Shown here piece by piece: positions 1-6,612 of a stretch of DNA of 12,128 nucleotides (position 1 is its first letter; every line of letters starts with the position of its first letter). Origin of the DNA: an uncultured Bacteroidota bacterium (GTDB taxonomy: Bacteria > Bacteroidota > Bacteroidia > NS11-12g > UBA955). A program made the position numbers and the translations under genes. Under the pieces are notes generated by a model. The model had not been told where the DNA came from, made no database searches, and saw only the letters and a list, made by a program, of their open reading frames with translations. The stretch spans positions 1 through 12,128 of the forward strand of contig CAJBVU010000176.1 of the NCBI GenBank assembly GCA_903959115.1, read 5' to 3'.

Positions 1-156
1 AAAAAAGCTATTGAAATACCATTCAAAATGGGTAAACGCCCATAAAAACGTATCCGGGCTCACCCCATGCGGCATGGCAATCAACATACCCAATCCCAAC
101 GGCGTTATGCTACCCAAAATCAACCCAAACAAGGTTTGTCCCCAATTTACTTTCAT
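1..156 (-). CDS. Partial CDS, N-terminus of a small hydrophobic protein downstream of surE
   Basis: An open reading frame starts with ATG at 156 (minus strand) and stays open to the left edge, giving 52 residues of N-terminus (MKVNWGQTLFGLILG...). The stretch at about residues 8-30 is hydrophobic and Gly/Leu/Ile-rich (FGLILGSITPLGLGMLIAM), which suggests a membrane segment; aromatic residues follow (FLWAF, FEWYF). It begins 15 bases after the surE stop on the same strand, so it is very probably cotranscribed with surE. From memory, surE in Bacteroidota is often followed by a small membrane protein and then lpxB, which would fit, but lpxB is outside the window. No family is recognised from this fragment. 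The reading frame and start are fairly secure; the function is unknown. Confidence 0.6.
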   Translation of the reverse strand, partial: MKVNWGQTLFGLILGSITPLGLGMLIAMPHGVSPDTFLWAFTHFEWYFNSFF

Positions 157-171
157 GCTATTTTGTATTAT

Positions 172-957
172 TTAAACCTGAAACCCATCCAAACCCCACT
201 GATTCAACTGCGCCATTCGTTGGTGATCTGTTAAATCAAACATCGTAGGCACCACCGAAACATAACCGTTCTTCAACGCCCACTCATCCGTATCTTGTCC
301 GTGGTCCATATTAATGAAATTGCCCGTCATCCAATAATAATCCCGACCAAAAGGATCCTTCCGCTGATCAAAAGATTCCTTCCATTTCGCTTGGGCCTGC
401 CTGCAAACCTTGATGCCTTTGATTGGGCCATCCTCTGGCACCGGCATGTTCACATTCAACAATGTACCATAAGGCAAATCGTTCGCCAATACAGACTCCA
501 TGATCGTTTTGATGTAGGGCTTCACCACCTCAAAATTGGCATGCCAACTGTAATCGCAAAGAGAAAAACCAATGGCCTTCATCCCATCAATCGACGCTTC
601 CACCGCGGCACTCATCGTCCCCGAATAAATCACATTGATGCTGGAATTGCTTCCATGATTCACCCCTGAAACCATCAAATCGGGCTTGCGGGGCAACAAC
701 TTATCGATCGCAATTTTCACACAATCCACCGGTGTGCCTGTGCACTGATAGGCCTTTACCCCAGCGTGAATATCCACTTCGGTGATCCGGATCGGATGGT
801 TTATCGTGATCGCATGTCCCATCGCACTCTGGGGCTTATCCGGCGCCACCACAATCACATCGCCCAACTGCTTGGCCACATCTATCAACGCCGCAATGCC
901 AGGGGCCGTAATGCCATCGTCGTTGCTGATCAAAATCAAAGGTCTGCTGTTTTCCAT
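172..957 (-). CDS. surE: 5'/3'-nucleotidase SurE
   Basis: SurE is a cytoplasmic divalent-metal-dependent nucleotidase that removes phosphate from nucleoside monophosphates; in some species it also attacks short polyphosphate. The family signature is clear in the 261-residue product. The metal-binding Asp pair is in SNDDGITAPGI (D13, D14). A conserved Ser is in PQSAMGHA (S44). The Asn of SGVNHGSN (N100) completes the usual four metal ligands. GTPVDCV (74-80) and YSGTMSAAVEA (111-121) are also typical. Length is normal for the family. The ATG at 957 is favoured because the core strand (PLILISNDDG) begins a few residues later and a TAnnTTTG promoter motif lies only 8 bases upstream. It is divergent from purM and is followed after 15 bases by a small hydrophobic protein gene. 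Confidence 0.96.
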   Translation of the reverse strand: MENSRPLILISNDDGITAPGIAALIDVAKQLGDVIVVAPDKPQSAMGHAITINHPIRITEVDIHAGVKAYQCTGTPVDCVKIAIDKLLPRKPDLMVSGVNHGSNSSINVIYSGTMSAAVEASIDGMKAIGFSLCDYSWHANFEVVKPYIKTIMESVLANDLPYGTLLNVNMPVPEDGPIKGIKVCRQAQAKWKESFDQRKDPFGRDYYWMTGNFINMDHGQDTDEWALKNGYVSVVPTMFDLTDHQRMAQLNQWGLDGFQV

Positions 958-965
958 TTCTACTA

Positions 966-973
966 CAAACCTA
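966..973 (-). promoter_or_regulatory. Promoter -7 element of surE
   Basis: On the minus strand these bases read TAGGTTTG, an exact match to the TAnnTTTG -7 element of Bacteroidota primary-sigma promoters. It ends 8 bases before the surE ATG, so transcription would start about 2-4 bases ahead of the start codon. No convincing TTG -33 element is visible at the expected 19-21 base spacing; the upstream stretch is A-rich on this strand. Confidence 0.6.
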
Positions 974-1001
974 GCACTTTTTTATCCCTGTTTTTTCGAT
1001 G

Positions 1002-1009
1002 TACCTTTG
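1002..1009 (+). promoter_or_regulatory. Promoter -7 element of purM
   Basis: TACCTTTG is an exact match to the Bacteroidota -7 consensus TAnnTTTG. It ends 4 bases before the ATG at 1014, so the predicted transcription start falls at or next to the start codon. The upstream T-tract at about 978-983 lies at roughly the right distance for a weak -33 element, but there is no proper TTTG. The motif lies inside any reading frame begun at the upstream ATG at 999, which argues against that start. Confidence 0.65.
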
Positions 1010-1013
1010 CAAT

Positions 1014-2180
1014 ATGGTTAACAAATATGCCCAACGCGGGGTCTCCTCACAAAAAGAAGACGTTCACAATGCCATCAGCCAAGTTAGTAAAGGTTTATTT
1101 CCCAAGGCTTTCTGCAAAGTGGTACCCGATGTGTTGAGCAATAACCCCGATGATTGTTACATCATGCACGCCGATGGCGCAGGTACCAAAAGCAGCCTCG
1201 CCTACCTATATTGGCGTGAAACGGGCGACCTCTCCGTATGGGAAGGCATTGCCCAAGACGCGATTGTCATGAATACCGATGATCTGCTCTGCGCAGGCGT
1301 AACCGGTCCATTCATGCTTTCGTCTACCATCGGAAGAAACAAAAATCTCGTCCCTGGCGAAGTCATCAAAGCCCTCATCGAAGGCACCGAAAAATTCTGC
1401 GAAACGATGCGTGAACACGGTATCGAAATCCATACCACTGGTGGCGAAACTGCCGATGTTGGCGATTTGGTGCGCACCGTAATTGTAGATTCAACGTTGA
1501 TCGCCAAGGCGAAGCGAAGCGATATCATCGACAATGCAAATATCACTGCAGGCCAAGTAATCGTGGGTTTTGCCAGTTATGGTCAAGCCACCTACGAAAG
1601 CCAATACAACGGCGGAATGGGTTCCAACGGTCTCACCAGCGCACGACACGATGTTTTCTCCAGCCATTACCGCGAACAATATCCCGAAAGTTACGACCAT
1701 AATTTGCCCAGCGATGTGGTGTACTGCGGAAGTAAACGTTTAACTGATGCGGTGGAAGGCTCACCCTTGGATGCCGGAAAGTTGGTTTTATCGGCGACCC
1801 GAACCTATGCCCCGCTCGTAAAAGCGATATTCGATGCTTGCAAACCCGCAATCAAAGGGATGGTGCATTGCAGCGGCGGCGGTCAGACCAAAGTGTTGCA
1901 TTTTACCCAAAACGTACATGTAATCAAGGATAACCTATTGCCCATTCCTCCATTGTTCCAATTGATCAAAGACGAGAGTGGCACCGATTGGAAGGAAATG
2001 TTTCAGGTCTTCAATATGGGCCATCGCCTAGAAGTTTATACCGATGCCAATGCGGCTGAACAGATGATCGAGATTGCCAAATCGTTCAACATCGATGCGC
2101 AAATCGTTGGAAGGGTTGAGGCAAGTTCGTCGAACAATCTCACCATTTCAGGGGATTTCGGAACGCTTCAATATCCGTAA
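1014..2180 (+). CDS. purM: Phosphoribosylformylglycinamidine cyclo-ligase (AIR synthetase), Bacteroidota long form
   Basis: PurM closes formylglycinamidine ribonucleotide to 5-aminoimidazole ribonucleotide using ATP, the fifth step of purine synthesis, in the cytoplasm. Family motifs appear in the usual order: YAQRGVSSQKEDV near the N-terminus, HADGAGTKSSLAY (52-64, the DGxGTK loop), QDAIVMNTDDLLCAG (81-95), TGGETADVGD (142-151), SNGLTSAR (204-211), GGGQTK (288-293) and FNMGHRLEV (333-341). At 388 residues it is longer than the roughly 345-residue proteobacterial enzyme, and several motifs are variant (HADG for the usual DGVG context), as in Bacteroidota PurM. An ATG at 999 is in frame, but the -7 promoter element lies between it and the ATG at 1014, so 1014 is chosen. 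An AIR-synthase-related paralogue is possible but less likely. Confidence 0.88.
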   Translation: MVNKYAQRGVSSQKEDVHNAISQVSKGLFPKAFCKVVPDVLSNNPDDCYIMHADGAGTKSSLAYLYWRETGDLSVWEGIAQDAIVMNTDDLLCAGVTGPFMLSSTIGRNKNLVPGEVIKALIEGTEKFCETMREHGIEIHTTGGETADVGDLVRTVIVDSTLIAKAKRSDIIDNANITAGQVIVGFASYGQATYESQYNGGMGSNGLTSARHDVFSSHYREQYPESYDHNLPSDVVYCGSKRLTDAVEGSPLDAGKLVLSATRTYAPLVKAIFDACKPAIKGMVHCSGGGQTKVLHFTQNVHVIKDNLLPIPPLFQLIKDESGTDWKEMFQVFNMGHRLEVYTDANAAEQMIEIAKSFNIDAQIVGRVEASSSNNLTISGDFGTLQYP

Positions 2181-2220
2181 ATCCAAAAAAGACAAGGGAT
2201 TACACTCTATTACGTCAAAA

Positions 2221-2257
2221 TTCAACTTCTCGTATTAAAGAAGAATTGAACGATTTT
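2221..2257 (+). terminator. Candidate intrinsic terminator after purM
   Basis: The arms TTCAACTTCT (2221-2230) and AGAAG-AA-TTGAA (2239-2250) pair over ten bases with a two-base bulge (AA at 2244-2245) and an 8-base loop. CGATTTTTTCGTTTT follows, giving a T-rich tail. The stem has few G-C pairs, so it is not a strong terminator, but it begins 40 bases after the purM stop and precedes the next gene. Confidence 0.45.
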
Positions 2258-2279
2258 TTCGTTTTAATTCCAACCCATT

Positions 2280-2287
2280 TACCTTTT
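2280..2287 (+). promoter_or_regulatory. Possible -7 element of the SIMPL-domain gene
   Basis: TACCTTTT matches TAnnTTTG in seven of eight positions, the last G being T. It lies 31 bases upstream of the ATG at 2319. No clear TTG is found 19-21 bases upstream, where the terminator T-tract sits instead. This is a weak call; no better candidate is visible in 2258-2318. Confidence 0.3.
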
Positions 2288-2318
2288 AGGCATTTGCGGT
2301 ATTAATGCCCCGAATCTT

Positions 2319-3494
2319 ATGAAAAAACACACTTTATACCTCCTTCTAGGCCTGTATTCGATGGCCCTCACGCCCACATTAAGAGCACAAGCTACGGGCA
2401 ATGAAACCTGGAACGACAACAATCGTTTTAAAAATAGTGGATATTATCGCTCTGAATCAATGTCGGCCCCAACCGCAGCAGGAAGATCCGACGATGGATA
2501 TCTCGCAGAAAGTAGAATTGCAAGCAACGCGGACATGAAAAATAAACGCAAAATGGCGAATAGCAACGCCCAATATTACCAAGCCGGAATGGAAACATCC
2601 CAAGGTGATTTACTGCTAAATCAGGTCCAAAACAACCAAAGTAGTTATTTCGATGGGAGCGATTTCTTGGTTCGGGTTCATGTATTGTACAATGCTTCGC
2701 CGAGCAGTTACATGGCCATATTTCATTTAAATCAAGCCGGAAAAAAAGTACAAGACATAGACAGTTTGATGAGCAAGCGTGTAGCCAAGTTAATTCAACA
2801 GAGCCAGAGCATCGGACTAAAAAAAGAGGATTTCTACACCGATATGATTGCCTTGGTTCCCATCTTTGAAAAGGAGAGAAAGACATTTGGAAAGAATTAT
2901 ACCCAGGTACCCAAAGGATTTGAAATGCAGAAAAACCTGCACGTTCGATATAAAAATGCGGCGCAGCTAGATGCCCTTTTCACCCTCGCAGCCCAATGCG
3001 AAATTTACGACCTTATCAAAGTGGAGTATTTCTTCGATTCTACGGAAGCTGCCAATCAAATATTAAAAAACAAAGCAGTCCAAATCCTAAATCAGAAACT
3101 CAAAACGTACAAGCAAATGGGCATCGCATTGGATACCAATTTCAGGACGGTGCAGGAGCAACGCCACCAATATTTTCCCATCGACGAATACAGGCCTTAC
3201 CAACCGCTGGCCGTTAGCACCTTGGAAGCGGATGAAAGCACGGATCCGAGCAAATCGGGAGTTGCCCAGCCATTATCAACCCAAAGAACTACCATGTTTT
3301 ACAATCAAGTTTCCACCGATGGATTTGATGCGGTTATCAACCCTTCACCACTAACGCCGAGTATTCAATTTGTCTATAATGTGGATGTGAGATACAAAAT
3401 TCATGTGCCCATTCAGACCAAGACCGAGACCATCAAGCAAACCGATTTGCTGATTATTACGCCTCAAGGCACGATCAAAGAAATTACGAAGTAA
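2319..3494 (+). CDS. Secreted SIMPL-domain (DUF541) protein
   Basis: The 391-residue product starts with a signal peptide: MKK, a hydrophobic stretch to about residue 18, and a probable cleavage near RAQA (22-25). There is no lipobox Cys. A polar, Asn/Ser/Gln-rich region of about 85 residues follows. Residues about 115-290 look like a SIMPL/DUF541 domain: an alternating strand (FLVRVHVLY) leads to a helix ending in an IGLKKEDFYT turn, then LVPIFE, then an FEMQKNLHVRYKN strand. The second half, about 237-268, has the family-like FF-x-AANQILKNKAVQILNQKLKTYKQMG helix. The C-terminal part (about 345-391) adds more predicted strands (IQFVYNVDVRYKI). SIMPL proteins are periplasmic or envelope proteins with no established enzymatic activity. 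The assignment rests on pattern resemblance, not a search. The gene is convergent with xthA and overlaps its 3' end by 11 bases. Confidence 0.65.
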   Translation: MKKHTLYLLLGLYSMALTPTLRAQATGNETWNDNNRFKNSGYYRSESMSAPTAAGRSDDGYLAESRIASNADMKNKRKMANSNAQYYQAGMETSQGDLLLNQVQNNQSSYFDGSDFLVRVHVLYNASPSSYMAIFHLNQAGKKVQDIDSLMSKRVAKLIQQSQSIGLKKEDFYTDMIALVPIFEKERKTFGKNYTQVPKGFEMQKNLHVRYKNAAQLDALFTLAAQCEIYDLIKVEYFFDSTEAANQILKNKAVQILNQKLKTYKQMGIALDTNFRTVQEQRHQYFPIDEYRPYQPLAVSTLEADESTDPSKSGVAQPLSTQRTTMFYNQVSTDGFDAVINPSPLTPSIQFVYNVDVRYKIHVPIQTKTETIKQTDLLIITPQGTIKEITK

Positions 3495-4254
3495 TTGTAA
3501 ACTCAGCCCAAGTAGGACAGTGATCGGAGTGTTTGGCGAAATCATCAATGCCGGCCGACGATAATTGTCCTGCTAGTTTGGGCGATGCACTTACATAGTC
3601 GATACGCCAGCCCTTGTTGTTGGCCCTCGCATTGGCCCTAAAACTCCACCAAGTGTATTGATCAGGCTCCGGCTTCAAAGTTCGCAAGGTATCGGTATAA
3701 CCCGATTCAAACCATTGATCCATCCACGCCCTCTCCTCAGGTAAAAATCCCGTACTGTTCTTATTACTCACCGGATCGTGAATATCGATGGCTCTATGAC
3801 AAATATTGTAATCCCCACAAACGATCAATTCCCCCACCATCGTTCGAATTTTCTGGGCATAGTCAAAGAAGAAATGTAAGAAATTCATCTTTATGTCCTG
3901 TCGTTCATCTCCCGAAGTACCACTAGGGAAATAAGCGCTTATTACAGAGCCCCAAGCAAAATCGCAGCGAATCACCCTACCCTCAAAATCGTATAAATCA
4001 TTGCCGCAGCCATACTCCACGTGCAACGGTGTTTGCTTAGTCAAAATCCCGACCCCACTGTAACCTTTTTTCTGCGCAGAAAACCAATAACACTCATAGC
4101 CCAAGGCCTTCAAAGGCTCCTCATCGATTTGCTCTGGCAACGCTTTTAACTCTTGAAAACAGACGATATCGGCGTTTTGCTCAGCCAAATAATCCACCAA
4201 ACCCTTGCTCATCGCGCTGCGAATGCCATTCACATTATAGGAAATCACTTTCAT
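3484..4254 (-). CDS. xthA: Exodeoxyribonuclease III / AP endonuclease
   Basis: This cytoplasmic DNA-repair enzyme cuts DNA 5' to abasic sites and trims 3' ends (EEP-fold, Mg2+). The 256-residue product begins MKVISYNVNGIRSA, the classic ExoIII start. Catalytic positions are all visible: N7, E35 (FQELKA), Y108 (YFPSG), D148 and N150 (GDYN), D219 (RIDY) and the D244-H245 pair (SDHCP). Length is typical. An in-frame ATG at 4281 would add nine residues and overlap the preceding gene; the ATG at 4254 is chosen because the conserved fold begins there. It follows the thiamine pyrophosphokinase gene by 19 bases on the same strand, so the two are probably cotranscribed. No terminator hairpin separates its end from the convergent SIMPL-domain gene. 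Confidence 0.95.
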   Translation of the reverse strand: MKVISYNVNGIRSAMSKGLVDYLAEQNADIVCFQELKALPEQIDEEPLKALGYECYWFSAQKKGYSGVGILTKQTPLHVEYGCGNDLYDFEGRVIRCDFAWGSVISAYFPSGTSGDERQDIKMNFLHFFFDYAQKIRTMVGELIVCGDYNICHRAIDIHDPVSNKNSTGFLPEERAWMDQWFESGYTDTLRTLKPEPDQYTWWSFRANARANNKGWRIDYVSASPKLAGQLSSAGIDDFAKHSDHCPTWAEFTITS

Positions 4255-4273
4255 AGAAAACAAAGATAAGGGG

Positions 4274-4939
4274 TCAATCAAAACACTCCATCAACAATAG
4301 ATGTCCGTCTGAATAAGAAATTTCCACAAAACCATCCACCTTCACTTCGTTAGAACTTCCTGTGCTATGCGGCAACTCCAACGTACGATCCAGCAACGGA
4401 AAGACTAAATTTTTTGATGCGATACCCGATGCAAAACCCACCGGAATCAAACTGATTTGCGTCCCCGCAGGGTACCACTTCTTAAACTGCTTAGCCAATG
4501 GATACACCCTAGAATGATCGTCTAAAATACTCAATGTAATCTGATCATGATATCGCCATAAAGTAGCCATGTTATTGATGGTATGATCGGCCCGTTTACC
4601 CGTACCCCAAATAATATTTGCCGCTTTATGTCCTTTTGTAATCAAAAATTCAATGCCCTTTTGAAGGTCCGTTTTATCTTGATCCTCCGCCCAAATGCGC
4701 TGCACATCGCCCATTTTTGCTATTGCCAATTCATCTGCGTTTGCCCCGGAATCAAAATCACCCAGCCACGCATCAAATCGAATATTTCTCTCAAGCAAAC
4801 GGTGAACCGCACCATCCAAGGCCAAAACGTAGGGCGACCACTCCATCAACTGCTGCAACAAAGCATCGCTGCAATCCGCTCCATTGGCGATAATCAATGC
4901 CGGTTCCTGGTTGTCGCGTACAATGTGGTGTGAACTCAT
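4274..4939 (-). CDS. Thiamine pyrophosphokinase
   Basis: The enzyme transfers pyrophosphate from ATP to thiamine, making the cofactor thiamine diphosphate in the cytoplasm. The 221-residue product has the family motifs in order: ALDGA (40-44), WLGDFDS (58-64, the acidic metal/ATP motif), DQDKTDLQKGIEF (86-98), GTGKRADHTINN (112-123) and a C-terminal GSSNEVK (194-200). Length is as expected. The frame is open upstream to 5080, but that extension runs across the divergent promoter region and into porX. The ATGs at 4939 and 4954 are the realistic starts; 4939 is chosen because a promoter-like TACTTTTA sits just upstream. It heads a pair with xthA and is divergent from porX. Confidence 0.9.
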   Translation of the reverse strand: MSSHHIVRDNQEPALIIANGADCSDALLQQLMEWSPYVLALDGAVHRLLERNIRFDAWLGDFDSGANADELAIAKMGDVQRIWAEDQDKTDLQKGIEFLITKGHKAANIIWGTGKRADHTINNMATLWRYHDQITLSILDDHSRVYPLAKQFKKWYPAGTQISLIPVGFASGIASKNLVFPLLDRTLELPHSTGSSNEVKVDGFVEISYSDGHLLLMECFD

Positions 4940-4943
4940 CCGA

Positions 4944-4951
4944 TAAAAGTA
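4944..4951 (-). promoter_or_regulatory. Possible -7 element of the thiamine pyrophosphokinase gene
   Basis: On the minus strand this reads TACTTTTA, matching TAnnTTTG except for the last base. It ends 4 bases before the ATG at 4939, again implying almost no leader. A second imperfect candidate, GAACTTTG at 4955-4962, would give a leader of about 10 bases. No clear -33 TTG at the usual spacing was found for either. Confidence 0.35.
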
Positions 4952-4988
4952 CATCAAAGTTCGTTCAAAAAAACCAGCGTTGTGGCAC

Positions 4989-4996
4989 GAATTTTG
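4989..4996 (+). promoter_or_regulatory. Possible -7 element of porX
   Basis: GAATTTTG matches the Bacteroidota consensus TAnnTTTG except for the first base. It lies 27 bases upstream of the porX ATG at 5024, predicting a leader of about 20 bases. A -33 TTG is not evident (GTTC occurs near 4962-4965). The gap between the divergent genes (4940-5023) contains no other good match on this strand. Confidence 0.3.
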
Positions 4997-5023
4997 GCAA
5001 TTGAGCGTTGTAATGCAACAAGT

Positions 5024-6580
5024 ATGAGCAAACCAAAAATTCTCTGGGCAGACGACGAAATTGATCTTCTGAAACCGCATATCCTATTCCTTGAAGGCAA
5101 GGGGTATGAGATGAGCACAGTTAGTAGCGGAAGAGACGCAGTTGATGCGGTGAAAAAGAACGAATACGACCTGGTATTTTTGGATGAAAACATGCCTGGA
5201 ATCAATGGATTGGAAGCGTTGGCGCAAATCAAGCAGCTTAAGCCCAACCTCCCCATTATTATGATCACCAAAAACGAGGAAGAGCAAATCATGGAAGAGG
5301 CAATCGGTGCCAAAATCGCCGATTATTTAATCAAACCCGTACACCCCAACCAAATCCTACTTGCCCTCAAAAAGAACCTCGATGAACGTCGTTTGGTAAG
5401 CGAAAAAACCTCATTGGGATATCGCAAAGAGTTTATGCAAATCGGCATGACCGTGAGCGACAAACTGAACTTTAACGAATGGAAAGACGTATATAAAAAG
5501 CTGGTATACTGGGAAATAGAATTGGATAGCGCCGGTGAAGACAGCATGAAAGAAATCCTTGAAACCCAGAAATCAGATGCCAATCGCAACTTTACAAAAT
5601 TCATAAAAGACAATTACCAAGGACTACTCAAACAAACCGGCGATGATGGTCCAACCATGAGTCACAACCTCTTTAGACGTGCCGTGAATCCGCATTTAGA
5701 TGGCAACGTTCCGGTGTTTATGATTTTGATGGACAATTTACGGTTCGATCAATGGCGGGCAATTTCCGAAGTGATGCAAGAACGATATCGCCTTGAAAAC
5801 GACGATATGTATATGAGTATTTTGCCAACCACTACCCAATATTGCAGAAACAGTATTTTCAGTGGTTTGCTGCCTCTAGAAATTGAAAAGCGCTTCCCTA
5901 CAAAATGGAGCAACGATGAAGACGAGGGAGGCAAAAACATGTTCGAAAAGGACTTCTTGGAAGATTTACTCCAACGATTACGTCGCGACGTGAAATTTAG
6001 CTATACCAAAATTACCAATTTAGAAGCGGGAAAAAACCTTGTTGAACAAGTGCCAAACATGATGAAAAATAAGCTCAACGTGGTGGTTTACAATTTCGTG
6101 GATTCATTTTCTCATGCCCGGACCGACATTCACATCGTGAGGGAATTGGCCGAAGACGAAGCCGCCTATCGCAACGTGATGGCAACCTGGTTCAAGCACT
6201 CACCGCTTTGGGAAGCACTGCAATGGCTGGCCGATAAACCCTGTAAAGTCATTGTTACCACAGACCACGGAAGCATCAGAGTGAAAGACCCAATCAAAAT
6301 TGTGGGTGATAAAAACGTGAATACGAACCTCAGGTATAAGCAAGGGAAAAACATCACTTACAACCCCAAAGAGGTATACGAAGTGAAGAAACCCCATGAT
6401 GTATTTTTGCCACTGCAACACCTCACATCGAGCTTTGTTTTTGCGGGTGAAAACGATTTCTTTGCCTACCCCAACAACTATAATTATTACGTGAATTATT
6501 ACAAAAACACATTCCAGCATGGCGGGATTAGTTTAGAAGAAATGTGCTGTCCGATTGCTGTTTTAACCCCAAAAACGTAA
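5024..6580 (+). CDS. porX: T9SS response regulator PorX (receiver + PglZ/alkaline-phosphatase-like domain)
   Basis: PorX is the cytoplasmic response regulator of the PorX/PorY pair that controls the type IX secretion system of Bacteroidota. Residues 1-120 form a receiver domain: acidic pair D10-D11, phospho-acceptor D54 (FLDENMPG), T82 and K104 (IKP). A helical linker (about 120-225) follows. The C-terminal PglZ/alkaline-phosphatase-superfamily domain keeps its likely metal and catalytic residues: D237 (LMDNLRFD), T271 (LPTTTQYCRN, the position of the nucleophilic Thr known in PorX), D360 and H364 (FVDSFSH), D414-H415 (TTDHG) and H499 (QHGG). Its 518 residues match the family. The start MSKPKILWADDE at 5024 is the usual one; the frame is open to a GTG at 4982 but nothing supports it. 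tsaE follows after 32 bases, an arrangement I recall from other Bacteroidota. Confidence 0.95.
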   Translation: MSKPKILWADDEIDLLKPHILFLEGKGYEMSTVSSGRDAVDAVKKNEYDLVFLDENMPGINGLEALAQIKQLKPNLPIIMITKNEEEQIMEEAIGAKIADYLIKPVHPNQILLALKKNLDERRLVSEKTSLGYRKEFMQIGMTVSDKLNFNEWKDVYKKLVYWEIELDSAGEDSMKEILETQKSDANRNFTKFIKDNYQGLLKQTGDDGPTMSHNLFRRAVNPHLDGNVPVFMILMDNLRFDQWRAISEVMQERYRLENDDMYMSILPTTTQYCRNSIFSGLLPLEIEKRFPTKWSNDEDEGGKNMFEKDFLEDLLQRLRRDVKFSYTKITNLEAGKNLVEQVPNMMKNKLNVVVYNFVDSFSHARTDIHIVRELAEDEAAYRNVMATWFKHSPLWEALQWLADKPCKVIVTTDHGSIRVKDPIKIVGDKNVNTNLRYKQGKNITYNPKEVYEVKKPHDVFLPLQHLTSSFVFAGENDFFAYPNNYNYYVNYYKNTFQHGGISLEEMCCPIAVLTPKT

Positions 6581-6612
6581 AATTCGAAACACCACAATCT
6601 AAATTCCTAGCG

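Noticed and set aside
295..669. Plus-strand open frame of 124 codons, His/Ile/Arg-rich
   Set aside because: Entirely inside surE on the opposite strand, where every SurE motif is intact.
999..1013. Upstream ATG as start of purM
   Set aside because: A consensus -7 promoter element lies within these codons, and the added residues (MYLCN) have no match to family N-termini.
2428..2886. Minus-strand open frame of 152 codons, Cys/Phe/Arg-rich
   Set aside because: Antisense to the SIMPL-domain gene, with an implausible composition and no motif; the plus-strand frame has a signal peptide and an ordered domain.
4940..5080. 47-residue N-terminal extension of thiamine pyrophosphokinase
   Set aside because: The extension crosses the divergent promoter region and the start of porX, is Cys-rich, and lies outside the kinase fold.
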